Below the pieces are notes generated by a model. It worked only from the letters and a program-made list of their open reading frames with translations, was not told the origin of the DNA and made no database searches. A program made the position numbers and the translations under genes. A stretch of 64,000 nt of DNA, taken from Myxococcus stipitatus. GTDB taxonomy: Bacteria > Myxococcota > Myxococcia > Myxococcales > Myxococcaceae. The stretch lies in the NCBI RefSeq assembly GCF_038561935.1, contig NZ_CP102770.1, positions 2,232,001 to 2,296,000 of the forward strand, written 5' to 3'. This document shows, piece after piece, positions 53,698 through 62,423 of the stretch. Positions within the stretch are counted from its first letter, which is position 1. Every line of letters begins with the position of its first letter.

Positions 53698-55524
53698 ATG
53701 AAGATTCGCGCAGAAACCCCGAAGCTTCCCGTCACGCGCTCCACCGACACCCGGCCCGCCGAGGTGAAGAACAAGGCCGTGGGGTACTCGCAGGGGTCCT
53801 CGTTCGAGGGACAGGCGAAGCCGGCGCTGGCGAAGCCCGCCACCCCGCTGACGCCGCCCGTGAAGTCCGGCCCGGTGGCCCTGGACAGCTCCGCCAGCAA
53901 GGAGGCCATCCAGTCGACGGTGGACTTCCTCCAGCAGCAGAACACCCCCACCGTGTCGCAGCTGATGGCGGGCCGGTCCACCGTCGTCAACCGGGCGGAC
54001 TTCGCGCCGCGCGCGGTGGAGAAGGACGACCTGGGCATGACGCACGTGCGGATGGACCGCATGAGCGAGGGCGTCCGCGTCTTCGGCGAGCAGGTGGTGA
54101 GCCACCTGGACAAGGCCGGCAAGGTGGACAGCGTCACGGGTGACGTGGCGACCATCCCCGCGGGCCTGGGCAAGGGCCCCACGAAGCTGTCCGCGCAGGA
54201 CGCGCTGGCCGTGGCCCAGAAGGACTTCGCGGGCAAGACGGACCGCGAGCCCACCACCGAGCGCGTCATCTTCAAGGGCGCCGACGGCCAGTACCGCGCC
54301 GCGTACCACGTGCAGATGGCCAACACGACGGACGTGGGCCAGGGCAAGGAACCGCGCCGCATGAACTACCTGGTCGACGCGCAGACCGGGCAGATGCTGG
54401 AGAAGTACAACCAGATGGGCGGCGTGTCGCACGGCCACGGCGCGGACCACGCCCACGGGAAGAAGCCCTCGCTCACCACGACGGAGCCGTCCAAGAAGCC
54501 CGCGGACCCGTCGACGGAGCCCGCGACGGACAAGGTGAACGACACCACCCAGTACAGCGGCAAGGTGGAGATCGGCAGCACGAAGAACAAGGACGGCACG
54601 TACTCGCTCGAGGACAAGAGCCGGGGCGGCGGCGTGGAGACGCGCGACGCGCTCAACCGCGACCCGGACACGGACTCGGTGACGAACAAGGGCGTCTCCG
54701 ACGACAACGACGTCTGGGGCGAGGCGACCGACGACGCGCGCAACAAGGACGCGGTGGACGCGCAGTACGGCGCCCAGACGACGTACGACTTCTACAAGGA
54801 CGTGCTCGGCCGCAACTCCATCGACGGCAAGGGGGAGAAGCTCGTCTCCGACGTCCACGTGGGCAAGGACTTCGCCAACGCGTTCTGGGACGGCGACAAG
54901 ATGAACTACGGCGATGGTGACGGCGACCAGTTCGGCTCGCTCACCACGCTGGACATCGCCGGCCACGAAATCACCCACGGCCTCACCGAGCGCACCGCGG
55001 GCCTGCAGTACCGCAACGAGTCCGGCGCCCTCAACGAGGCGATGAGCGACATCATGGGCGTGGGCGTGGAGTGGTACGCCAGCCAGAAGAACGGCGCGGT
55101 GAAGTTCGACTGGACCGTGGGCGAGGACACGTACACGCCCAACAACGGCGACCCCACCGACGGCCTGCGCGACATGAGCAACCCGTCCAGCGACGGCATG
55201 TCGCCGGACCACTACTCCAAGCGCTACAAGGGCACGCAGGACTACGGCGGCGTGCACATCAACTCGGGCATCCCGAACAACGCCTTCTACCTGCTGTCCG
55301 AGGGCGGGAAGAACCGCACCTCCGGCGACGAGGTGAAGCAGGGCATCGGCATCGAGAAGGGCCTGAAAATCTACTCGCGCGCCCTGAACTTCTACATGAC
55401 GCCGACCACCAACTTCACCCAGGCCCGCGAGGCCACGTACAAGGCCGCGCAGGACCTGTACGGCAAGGACTCCGTCGAAGCGAAGACGGTGCTGGAGAGC
55501 TGGTCCGCGGTGGGCGTGAAGTAG
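53698..55524 (+). CDS. M4 (thermolysin-type) metallopeptidase lacking a signal peptide
   Basis: 608 residues. The N-terminus (MKIRAETPKLPVTRSTDTRP) is Lys/Pro/Thr-rich and has no hydrophobic core. An FTP-like propeptide follows (about 90-235, e.g. LGMTHVRMDRMSEGVRVFGE), then a His/Lys/Pro linker. The catalytic part has HEITH (near 423), GALNEAMSDIMG (zinc Glu near 446) and YGGVHINSGIPNNAFYLLS with the catalytic His. All sites are intact, so an active zymogen is expected. How it leaves the cell is unexplained. Confidence 0.95.
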   Translation: MKIRAETPKLPVTRSTDTRPAEVKNKAVGYSQGSSFEGQAKPALAKPATPLTPPVKSGPVALDSSASKEAIQSTVDFLQQQNTPTVSQLMAGRSTVVNRADFAPRAVEKDDLGMTHVRMDRMSEGVRVFGEQVVSHLDKAGKVDSVTGDVATIPAGLGKGPTKLSAQDALAVAQKDFAGKTDREPTTERVIFKGADGQYRAAYHVQMANTTDVGQGKEPRRMNYLVDAQTGQMLEKYNQMGGVSHGHGADHAHGKKPSLTTTEPSKKPADPSTEPATDKVNDTTQYSGKVEIGSTKNKDGTYSLEDKSRGGGVETRDALNRDPDTDSVTNKGVSDDNDVWGEATDDARNKDAVDAQYGAQTTYDFYKDVLGRNSIDGKGEKLVSDVHVGKDFANAFWDGDKMNYGDGDGDQFGSLTTLDIAGHEITHGLTERTAGLQYRNESGALNEAMSDIMGVGVEWYASQKNGAVKFDWTVGEDTYTPNNGDPTDGLRDMSNPSSDGMSPDHYSKRYKGTQDYGGVHINSGIPNNAFYLLSEGGKNRTSGDEVKQGIGIEKGLKIYSRALNFYMTPTTNFTQAREATYKAAQDLYGKDSVEAKTVLESWSAVGVK

Positions 55525-55544
55525 GCCCAGGCGCGCGTGAAGTG

Positions 55545-55580
55545 CCTGGAGGGTGCGTGCGGCAACCCGCGCCCTCCAGG
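55545..55580 (+). terminator. 13-bp hairpin after the M4 peptidase gene
   Basis: CCTGGAGGGTGCG pairs with CGCGCCCTCCAGG (one T-G), loop about 10 nt. No T-tract follows, so weak or structural. Confidence 0.45.
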
Positions 55581-55699
55581 TGAAGCAAGGGATTGCCCGC
55601 CGGCCTGCCCCTCTCCGGGGAACGAGGCCCCGTTCGACAGGGGAATGCATCTCTCGTCCGAGTGGCCCAGACCCAGGCCACCGACGCCCGGAGATGAAC

Positions 55700-57091
55700 A
55701 TGCCCCTGCACGGCAAAGAGGAAGTCCGAGACCACCTCAACGACGACGTCTACGCCTCGCCGGACCTCTCCGTCCCGATGCCGAAGTACCGCATCCCCGA
55801 CGAGGAGCACAGTCCCGACCACGCGTACGCCGTCGTCCATGACGAGCTGTTGCTCGACGGCAACTCGCGGCAGAACCTGGCCACCTTCTGTCAGACCTGG
55901 TCCGAGCCTCAGGTGCACAAGCTCATGGACGAGTGCCTCGACAAGAACATGATCGACAAGGACGAGTACCCGCAGACCGCGGAGATTGAAACGCGGTGCG
56001 TGAACATGCTCGCCGACCTGTGGCACGCGCCCCACGCGGCCAGCACCATGGGCTGCTCCACGACGGGCTCCAGCGAGGCGGCCATGCTGGGGGGCCTGGC
56101 GCTCAAGTGGCGCTGGCGCGCGAAGCGCAAGGCGGAGGGCAAGTCCACCGACAAGCCCAACCTCATCTGCGGTCCGGTGCAGATCTGCTGGCACAAGTTC
56201 GCGCGCTACTTCGACGTGGAGCTGCGCCAGGTGCCGCTCGCGCCGGGCCGCATGGTGATGACGCCCGAGGAGGTGCTCAAGCGCTGCGACGAGAACACCA
56301 TCGGCGTCGTGCCCACGCTGGGCATCACCTTCAACCTCATCTACGAGCCGGTGCAGGAGATTGCCGCCGCGCTGGATGACCTCCAGAAGCGCACGGGCCT
56401 GGACATCCCCATGCACGTGGACGCGGCGAGCGGCGGCTTCCTCGCGCCCTTCATCCACCAGGACGTCGTCTGGGACTTCAAGCTGCCGCGCGTGAAGTCC
56501 ATCAACGCCTCTGGCCACAAGTTCGGCCTCACCCCGCTGGGCTGCGGCTGGGTGGTGTGGCGCGACAAGGAGGACCTGCCCGAGGAGCTCATCTTCCGCG
56601 TCGACTACCTGGGCGGAGACATGCCGACCTTCGCGCTGAACTTCTCGCGGCCGGGCGGGCAGATCGTCATCCAGTACTACAACTTCCTCCGGCTGGGGAA
56701 GGAAGGCTACCGGCGGTTGCAGCAGTCGTGCTCGGACACCGCGAACTTCATCGCGAAGGCCATCGAGCAGATTGGCCCCTTCGACATCGTCTACGACGGT
56801 CGGGGCGGCGTGCCGGGCGTGTGCTGGAAGATGAAGGACGGCGCCAACCCCGGCTTCACCCTCTATGACCTGGCCGACCGCATGCGCGAGCGAGGCTGGC
56901 TGGTGCCTGCGTACCCGATGCCCGCGGACCTCCACGACATGGTGGTGCAGCGCGTGCTCGTGCGCCACGGAGTCAGCCGGGACCTGGCCACGCTGCTGGT
57001 GACGGACCTCCTCGCCTGCATCGAGCACTTCAAGCGCCACCCGGTGAGTGCGCCCATGACGCGTGAAGAGGCGTCCGGCTACCACCACTGA
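55700..57091 (+). CDS. gadB: Glutamate decarboxylase
   Basis: 463 residues (E. coli GadB 466). Start at ATG 55700 because GGAG lies six bases upstream; ATG 55694 touches it. PLP-dependent decarboxylase: [15 protein letters not shown] has the PLP Lys, [20 protein letters not shown] the substrate/PLP loop, and [13 protein letters not shown]. Converts glutamate to GABA, consuming a proton. No Glu/GABA antiporter is adjacent; the next gene, convergent, is a drug-type exporter. Confidence 0.95.
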   Translation: MPLHGKEEVRDHLNDDVYASPDLSVPMPKYRIPDEEHSPDHAYAVVHDELLLDGNSRQNLATFCQTWSEPQVHKLMDECLDKNMIDKDEYPQTAEIETRCVNMLADLWHAPHAASTMGCSTTGSSEAAMLGGLALKWRWRAKRKAEGKSTDKPNLICGPVQICWHKFARYFDVELRQVPLAPGRMVMTPEEVLKRCDENTIGVVPTLGITFNLIYEPVQEIAAALDDLQKRTGLDIPMHVDAASGGFLAPFIHQDVVWDFKLPRVKSINASGHKFGLTPLGCGWVVWRDKEDLPEELIFRVDYLGGDMPTFALNFSRPGGQIVIQYYNFLRLGKEGYRRLQQSCSDTANFIAKAIEQIGPFDIVYDGRGGVPGVCWKMKDGANPGFTLYDLADRMRERGWLVPAYPMPADLHDMVVQRVLVRHGVSRDLATLLVTDLLACIEHFKRHPVSAPMTREEASGYHH

Positions 57092-57098
57092 GCACAGG

Positions 57099-57144
57099 GC
57101 CCCGCACGGAGCGCGTCCCACCTGGCGGGCGCGCTCCGTGGGGC
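57099..57144. terminator. Bidirectional terminator between gadB and the MFS gene
   Basis: The GCCCC-gc-ACGGAGCGCG arm pairs with CGCGCTCCGTGGGGC: a 15-bp stem with a 2-nt bulge and a 14-nt loop, followed by TTCGTC. Fills the 57-bp gap between the two convergent stops. Confidence 0.65.
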
Positions 57145-57148
57145 TTCG

Positions 57149-58618
57149 TCAGTGCGGCGCGGCGGCGCTGCTCGCGGACACCGGTGCCCCCGCGGTGCGC
57201 TGGACGCGCGGGAAGAACAGGCCGGAGACGAAGGCCGCCAGCGTGAAGGCGCAGATGAGCCAGAAGTTGATGGTCAACCCCGTGGTCAGCGCGCCGCTGA
57301 GGGTCGCCAGCACCTCCGCGGGGATGGCGTGACCCCGCTCCGGGCCCAGCAAGGCATTGGTGGCCGACAGGGGAATGCTGGGGTCCTTCATGAGCTGGGA
57401 CACCATGACGCCTCCCATCAACCCCACACCCAGCACACCGCCGATGGTGCGGAAGAACATGTTGCTCGCCGTGGCCACTCCGCGCAGCTCCCACCCCACG
57501 CTCGTCTGCACCGCGATGAGCAGGGACGTGGAGGCGAAGCCCAGGCCCACGCCGAACACCCCCAGCGACACCTGGAGCGCGAGCAGCGACGCGCCCTGCT
57601 GGAGGAGGAGCGCCATCGCCGTGGCGCCCAGCACCGTCAATCCCAGCCCTCCGACGATGAGCGGCCGGAAGCCCGTGCGCAGCATCACCTTTCCGGCCAG
57701 CAGCGCCGCCAGCGGCCAGGCGACAATCATGGGGGTGATCATTCCTCCCGCCACCGTGGGCGTGCTGCCCAGGACGGCCTGGACGTAGAGCGGCACGTAC
57801 GTGGTGGCCCCGAACATCGCCGCGGAGAACAGCGCCCCGGCGATGGAGGAGATGGCGATGGCGGGGTGCTTGAAAATCGTCATCGGGATGACGGGCGCCG
57901 CGGCGCGCTTCTCCACCGCGACGAAGGCCGCCAGCAGCACCGCCGCCACCGGCAGCGCCCACAGGTTCATCCCAATCCCTTGCACCCCGACGAGCAGCGC
58001 CACCACACCCGCGCACAGGAGCGCGGCGCCCGCGTAGTCCAACTGTTGAGGCTTGTGCTGGACCTCCTCATGGAAGAACGCGACGAGGAGCCCGAAGGTC
58101 AACACCGCCACCGGCACGTTGATGAAGAATATCCAGTGCCAGCTCAGGTACTTCACGATGAGCCCACCAGTCACGGGGCCGACCAGACCCGCCACGCCCC
58201 ACACCGCGCTGAAGGCCCCCTGCACGCGGCCTCGCTCCTCCATGGTGTAGAGGTCTCCAATGATGGTGAGCGCCACCGGCTGGATGGCACCGGCTCCAAC
58301 GCCTTGGAATATCCGGAAGGCGATGAGCGCGTTCATCGACATCGCCAGGCCACTCGCGATGGAGCCCAGGCAGAACAGCCCGATGCCAAACAACAGCACG
58401 GGCTTGCGCCCGTACAAGTCGGACAACTTGCCGTAGATGGGCACGGTGATGGTCGAGGCCAGCAGGTACGCGGTGAAGACCCACGCATAGCTCTGGATGC
58501 CCCCCAGCTCACCCACCACGGTGGGCATCGCGGTGGACACGACGGTGACCTCCAACGCCGCCGTGAAAAGGCTCAGGGCCAACGCCAACGTGGTCAGGGG
58601 TCGGTGGGTCTTTCTCAT
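57149..58618 (-). CDS. MFS drug:H+ antiporter, DHA2 family (14 helices)
   Basis: 489 residues from Met 58618 (GGAG upstream). Motif A between helices 2 and 3, GKLSDLYGRKPVLLFGIGLF; motif C-like GVAGLVGPVTGGLIV; about 14 membrane helices. EmrB/QacA-like. Probable efflux of drugs or metabolites. Confidence 0.92.
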   Translation of the reverse strand: MRKTHRPLTTLALALSLFTAALEVTVVSTAMPTVVGELGGIQSYAWVFTAYLLASTITVPIYGKLSDLYGRKPVLLFGIGLFCLGSIASGLAMSMNALIAFRIFQGVGAGAIQPVALTIIGDLYTMEERGRVQGAFSAVWGVAGLVGPVTGGLIVKYLSWHWIFFINVPVAVLTFGLLVAFFHEEVQHKPQQLDYAGAALLCAGVVALLVGVQGIGMNLWALPVAAVLLAAFVAVEKRAAAPVIPMTIFKHPAIAISSIAGALFSAAMFGATTYVPLYVQAVLGSTPTVAGGMITPMIVAWPLAALLAGKVMLRTGFRPLIVGGLGLTVLGATAMALLLQQGASLLALQVSLGVFGVGLGFASTSLLIAVQTSVGWELRGVATASNMFFRTIGGVLGVGLMGGVMVSQLMKDPSIPLSATNALLGPERGHAIPAEVLATLSGALTTGLTINFWLICAFTLAAFVSGLFFPRVQRTAGAPVSASSAAAPH

Positions 58619-58879
58619 GCGCTCCGGTGCGGTAGATGACCCATTCACTTGTAATGGGAGCCTTCTCGAGTCGCCAGCGCCAATCTTTCCGCGCACTTGG
58701 AAAGGCAGGGGAAATTCGGGAAACGCGTGTCGATCGGAGCCTTTCTCGTTCGTCGCCGCTGCTGAGCGGCGAATTCGCGCTCGGTCCACGGCCCGGGGGG
58801 GCCTGAATCGCGGTCGGACCGACGTGCGCCGTCCATTCGAGGACGCTTCAAACCCGTCCTCGCGCGCGCGGGAGCATTC

Positions 58880-59554
58880 ATGAAGAAGACGCCAGGAATC
58901 ATCGTGGTCGCCATCGCCGTCCTGCTGCTCGCCGTCGGCCGCAGGCCGGACACGTTTCGCGTCGAACGGAGCGCGACCATCCAGGCGCCCGCGGAGGTGG
59001 TGTTCTCACTGGTGAACGACTTCCGGCGGTGGGAGCAGTGGTCTCCCTGGTGGAAGCTGGAGCCCACGCAGCAGGTGGTCCTCGCGGGTTCCTCGGAGGG
59101 CGTGGGGGCTGTCTATGAATGGCGCGGTGAGCGCACGGGCTCCGGGCGGATGGAAATCGTGGAGAGCCAGCCCAACACCTATGTGCGAATCCGGCTCGAC
59201 TTCACCGAGCCGATGCGCGCCACCAACACCACGGAGTACGTGCTGACGCCCGTGCCCGGCGGCGTGGCGCTGACGTGGGTGATGTCCGGAGAGAACACCT
59301 TCGCTGGCAAGGTGCTCCAGCTCTTCGCCAGCATGGACGAGATGATGGGCCGTGACTTCGAGCGCGGACTGGCCGACATCAAGCACCTGGCCGAGTCCCC
59401 TCAAGGCGCCTCCGCGCAACCTTCGATGGGCGAGGCGGGGCTCCACTTCCACGGAGACACCCTCGAGCGCGACGGCGACCGGGACGTCGTCGTCACCCGA
59501 GGCCTGGAGACGCCCATCATCCACTCCCGCAAGTCCCGCCCCCTGCGCGAGTAG
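58880..59554 (+). CDS. SRPBCC (START-like) family protein
   Basis: 224 residues; GGAG before the start. One N-terminal helix (IIVVAIAVLLLAVGR) likely anchors it in the membrane. SRPBCC pattern: ATIQAPAEVVFSLVNDFRRW, EQWSPWW, GAVYEWRGERTGSGRMEIVE. Binds a hydrophobic ligand in a helix-grip fold. The C-terminal ~50 residues are an added tail. Confidence 0.88.
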   Translation: MKKTPGIIVVAIAVLLLAVGRRPDTFRVERSATIQAPAEVVFSLVNDFRRWEQWSPWWKLEPTQQVVLAGSSEGVGAVYEWRGERTGSGRMEIVESQPNTYVRIRLDFTEPMRATNTTEYVLTPVPGGVALTWVMSGENTFAGKVLQLFASMDEMMGRDFERGLADIKHLAESPQGASAQPSMGEAGLHFHGDTLERDGDRDVVVTRGLETPIIHSRKSRPLRE

Positions 59555-59635
59555 GGGCTTTGGCGGGGAGGTGTGTAACCGTGATTTTTCTCCTGACGTA
59601 GTGGGATTCGTACCCCGCTTGTAAGGAGATTGCGC

Positions 59636-60661
59636 ATGTCCACGAAGATCTGCCGGACCCCGAACTCGACGACGACCAAGGCTTGCAACCACGACAAGGG
59701 GAACACGCAGAAGCCCCAGTCGAAGCTGGTGTCGCCGCTCGACAAGCCGCTGCCGAAGAGCAACCCGAGCTTCAGCCGGCCGGATGGGAAGGAGGGGATG
59801 CCGGATGGAAAGGGAGGCTTCCGCCATGGTGGTCTCGACTGGTTCGCCAAGCCGGGCACGAAGGTCCGGGCGCCTGTCGATGGCAAGGTCATCGAGGTGA
59901 AGCAGTCGAAGGGTTCATCGGGCCAGGTCTTTGGCGGCACGGTGAAGGTGGAGGGCAAGGACGGCAAGGTCTGGGTCTTCCGCCACGTGGACCCCGCGAA
60001 GGTGAAGGTGGGCCAGAAGGTGCAGGCCGGTGACACCATCGCGAAGGTCTCGGATTGGAAGGGCACCTCCAGCGACCACGTCCACATGGAGGTCTGGAAG
60101 AACCTCAAGGGCGGCTACAACTTCAACAACGCCATCGACCCGGTGAAGGCCCTCCAGGGCGCCTCGCGGGACGTCAACAGCACCCCGAACTCGGGACCGG
60201 GCCCGTCCAAGACGAGCACCCCGTCCTCCACGTCCACGGGCTCGACGCCCGGCACGCAGGCCGGCTCGTCGCTGGGGTGCGTGGGGATTGCCCCCAACAA
60301 GAGCCCCTACACGCCCGACGGCTTCGATGCCGGGAGCTCCCAGGGGAACGTCGTCGCCAGCAGCGGCGACGGGTTCGACGCCGTGGACTTCTCCATGAAC
60401 GGGAACTCCAACGGCGCGAACGTCAACGGCGCGAACGTCAGCGGCAACGCGAGCCTCTCCGACATGTTCGATTCCGGGTGCTTCCCCACGCAGGGCGGCA
60501 CGAGCATCCCCGGCACGCCCCCCAGCAAGCCCGACGTGTCCCATGCCGGGTGCATCCCCCAGAAGGATGACGTCACCCGGCCGGCCAACACCTCCACGGG
60601 CTCCACGTCCGGCTTCTTCACGACGTTCATGTGGCGCTGGAGCAACGTCGCGCAGGCGTGA
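59636..60661 (+). CDS. M23 (LytM-type) peptidoglycan endopeptidase, no signal peptide
   Basis: 341 residues; GGAG eight bases before ATG 59636. M23 zinc motif FRHGGLDWF (HxxxD) and DHVHMEVW (HxH) are intact, with GDTIAKV between. N-terminal ~65 residues Lys/Thr/Pro-rich, with no export signal. After residue ~170 the tail is Ser/Thr/Asn/Gly-rich (NGANVNGANVSGNAS) with several Cys. Would cleave peptidoglycan cross-links if exported; the route is unknown. Confidence 0.9.
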   Translation: MSTKICRTPNSTTTKACNHDKGNTQKPQSKLVSPLDKPLPKSNPSFSRPDGKEGMPDGKGGFRHGGLDWFAKPGTKVRAPVDGKVIEVKQSKGSSGQVFGGTVKVEGKDGKVWVFRHVDPAKVKVGQKVQAGDTIAKVSDWKGTSSDHVHMEVWKNLKGGYNFNNAIDPVKALQGASRDVNSTPNSGPGPSKTSTPSSTSTGSTPGTQAGSSLGCVGIAPNKSPYTPDGFDAGSSQGNVVASSGDGFDAVDFSMNGNSNGANVNGANVSGNASLSDMFDSGCFPTQGGTSIPGTPPSKPDVSHAGCIPQKDDVTRPANTSTGSTSGFFTTFMWRWSNVAQA

Positions 60662-60707
60662 ACCTCGCTCTTGATGCCTGGGTAACAATTGCCTCCATGT
60701 GACAATC

Positions 60708-60810
60708 CATCGTCCAAGGGCGCCCCGGGGTGCCGCCACCTGTGTCGCGAGAGCGACAAGCAAGGGGAACCCTTGGACGATGTTGTGCTCGCCGCGCATC
60801 AGGCACAACA
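60708..60810 (+). promoter_or_regulatory. Structured leader with nested hairpins before the GH18-like gene
   Basis: Outer perfect 13-bp inverted repeat CATCGTCCAAGGG (60708-60720) / CCCTTGGACGATG (60770-60782). Inside it, TGTCGC-GAGA-GCGACA forms a hairpin with a GAGA tetraloop. Then TGTTGTGC (60781-60788) / GCACAACA (60803-60810), 8 bp, overlapping the outer arm by two bases and ending beside the likely ribosome site (GGTGG). Resembles an attenuator or cis-regulatory RNA; ATG follows at 60817. Confidence 0.65.
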
Positions 60811-60816
60811 GGTGGC

Positions 60817-62412
60817 ATGGCGGAGAACACGCTGGTGGTGGTGGCGCGTCCGGAGTGGGTTCCAGGCGGGAGTCCGTGGTGGTCGACCTGCAAGGTCACC
60901 CTGCTGAACCTGACGGACGCGGCGGTCGTCAATCCCTACATCTCGTTCAAGGTGGGGCCGAAGCAGGTCCTCTTGAACAATCACGGCCTGGACTGGACGC
61001 GAAAGGGAGACACGGTGTCGGGCTATCTCGTGCCCGAGCGCCAGGTGATTCCACCGCGCTCCTCGAGGGAGTTCCGGCTGTCGGTGCAGGGAACCGGACA
61101 GAGCCAGGGGCCGCTGCCCTCGCGCTTCACCGTCAACGGGCGGCCCGCGGACCCGCCCGAGGACCACGAGCCTCCGTCCATGCCCCGACGCGTGCGCGCG
61201 AGCCTGGTGGGCTCCCGACTCATCACCCTGGACTGGGATGCATCGCGCGACAACGTCGCCGTCGCGGGCTATCGCGTGTCGTTCTCCGCGGGAGAGAGCG
61301 CGGAGGTCCACACGCTCACCACCGCGCGACCGAGCGTGACGATTGCCGGGCTGGCCTCGGCGACGGAGTACCGGATATCGGTGGTGGCGTTCGACGTGTC
61401 CGACAATCCCTCGAAGGTGTCGGACGTGGTGAAGGTGCGCACGGGTCCCCCGCTGCCGGACATGGGGGACTGGGATGTGTCGAAGGCACCCTTCCTGGAC
61501 TTCACCGCGTGGCCCACGCCCAAGGTGTCCAGGTTCGCGAGGGAGACGCGGCTGGACGGCTTCATCCTGGGCTTCCTCTCGGCGCGCCGCGGGGGAGACA
61601 AGACGCTGTGCTGGGGGGGCAACGACCTGGTCGTGGACGCGGAGGATGGGCGCTCGTTCAGCGGCAACGCGACGGTCTCCGACTACGGCAAGAAGGACCT
61701 CCAGGAGTTCCGCAAGCAGGGCGGGAAGGTGGTGCTGTCCTTGGGCGGGACGGCCTCGGGGGTGCCCATCGAGGCGGAGGAGACGGACGTGGCCCGGCTC
61801 GTCGCGTGCTACGCGGCGGTGCTCCGCAACTACGAGGTGCGCCACCTCGACTTCTCCTTCGGGAGCAGCTTCCTCCACGACGAGGAGGGACTGGAGCGCC
61901 ATGTCTCGGCCATGTCGCAGCTGTTGGCCGTGTACCCGACGCTGAAGCTCTCCTACTCGTTGCCCGTGGATGGCGCGCCGGGCTCGCTGGTGGGCTTCAA
62001 CGATGAAGGCGTGCGGCTCCTGCGTCGGCTGGCCTCGGCGGGAATCGAGCCGTCGCTCATCAACGGCATGTTGATGGAGTTCGGGCTGGCGGCGCCCCGG
62101 GATGCGTTCGACTGCTGTGTCCACGCGCTCGAAGGGATGCACGCGCACATCGCCGCCGCCTTTCCGCACTGGGGCACGGAGAAGGTCTGGCGACGCATGG
62201 GGGCCTGTCCCATGTTCGGCCGCCACATCAACGGCCGCGAGTTCACCCTGGAGCACCAGCGCAAGCTGGCGGACTTCGCGCGGAAGCATCAGCTCGGGTG
62301 CCTCTCCGGCTGGGAGGTCACCATGGACGGGCGGCAGGGCCGGCTGGACTTCTGCAAGTGCATCGCGGCCCATGGGCCTGGGACTCCCGAGGAGGAGCTG
62401 GCCGCGGGGTAG
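60817..62412 (+). CDS. FN3 + GH18-like protein with lost catalytic residues
   Basis: 531 residues, no signal peptide. Residues 1-~100 are a beta-sandwich of carbohydrate-binding type (PWWSTCKVTLLNLTDAAVVN). FN3 domain ~125-220 (ITLDWDASRDNVAVAGYRVS). GH18 TIM barrel ~230-525, with KVVLSLGGTASG. The catalytic DxDxE strand reads VRHLDFSFGSS: second Asp is Ser and the proton-donor Glu is Gly. So probably a sugar-binding rather than hydrolytic protein. Confidence 0.8.
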   Translation: MAENTLVVVARPEWVPGGSPWWSTCKVTLLNLTDAAVVNPYISFKVGPKQVLLNNHGLDWTRKGDTVSGYLVPERQVIPPRSSREFRLSVQGTGQSQGPLPSRFTVNGRPADPPEDHEPPSMPRRVRASLVGSRLITLDWDASRDNVAVAGYRVSFSAGESAEVHTLTTARPSVTIAGLASATEYRISVVAFDVSDNPSKVSDVVKVRTGPPLPDMGDWDVSKAPFLDFTAWPTPKVSRFARETRLDGFILGFLSARRGGDKTLCWGGNDLVVDAEDGRSFSGNATVSDYGKKDLQEFRKQGGKVVLSLGGTASGVPIEAEETDVARLVACYAAVLRNYEVRHLDFSFGSSFLHDEEGLERHVSAMSQLLAVYPTLKLSYSLPVDGAPGSLVGFNDEGVRLLRRLASAGIEPSLINGMLMEFGLAAPRDAFDCCVHALEGMHAHIAAAFPHWGTEKVWRRMGACPMFGRHINGREFTLEHQRKLADFARKHQLGCLSGWEVTMDGRQGRLDFCKCIAAHGPGTPEEELAAG

Positions 62413-62423
62413 GGCGGCCCGGC

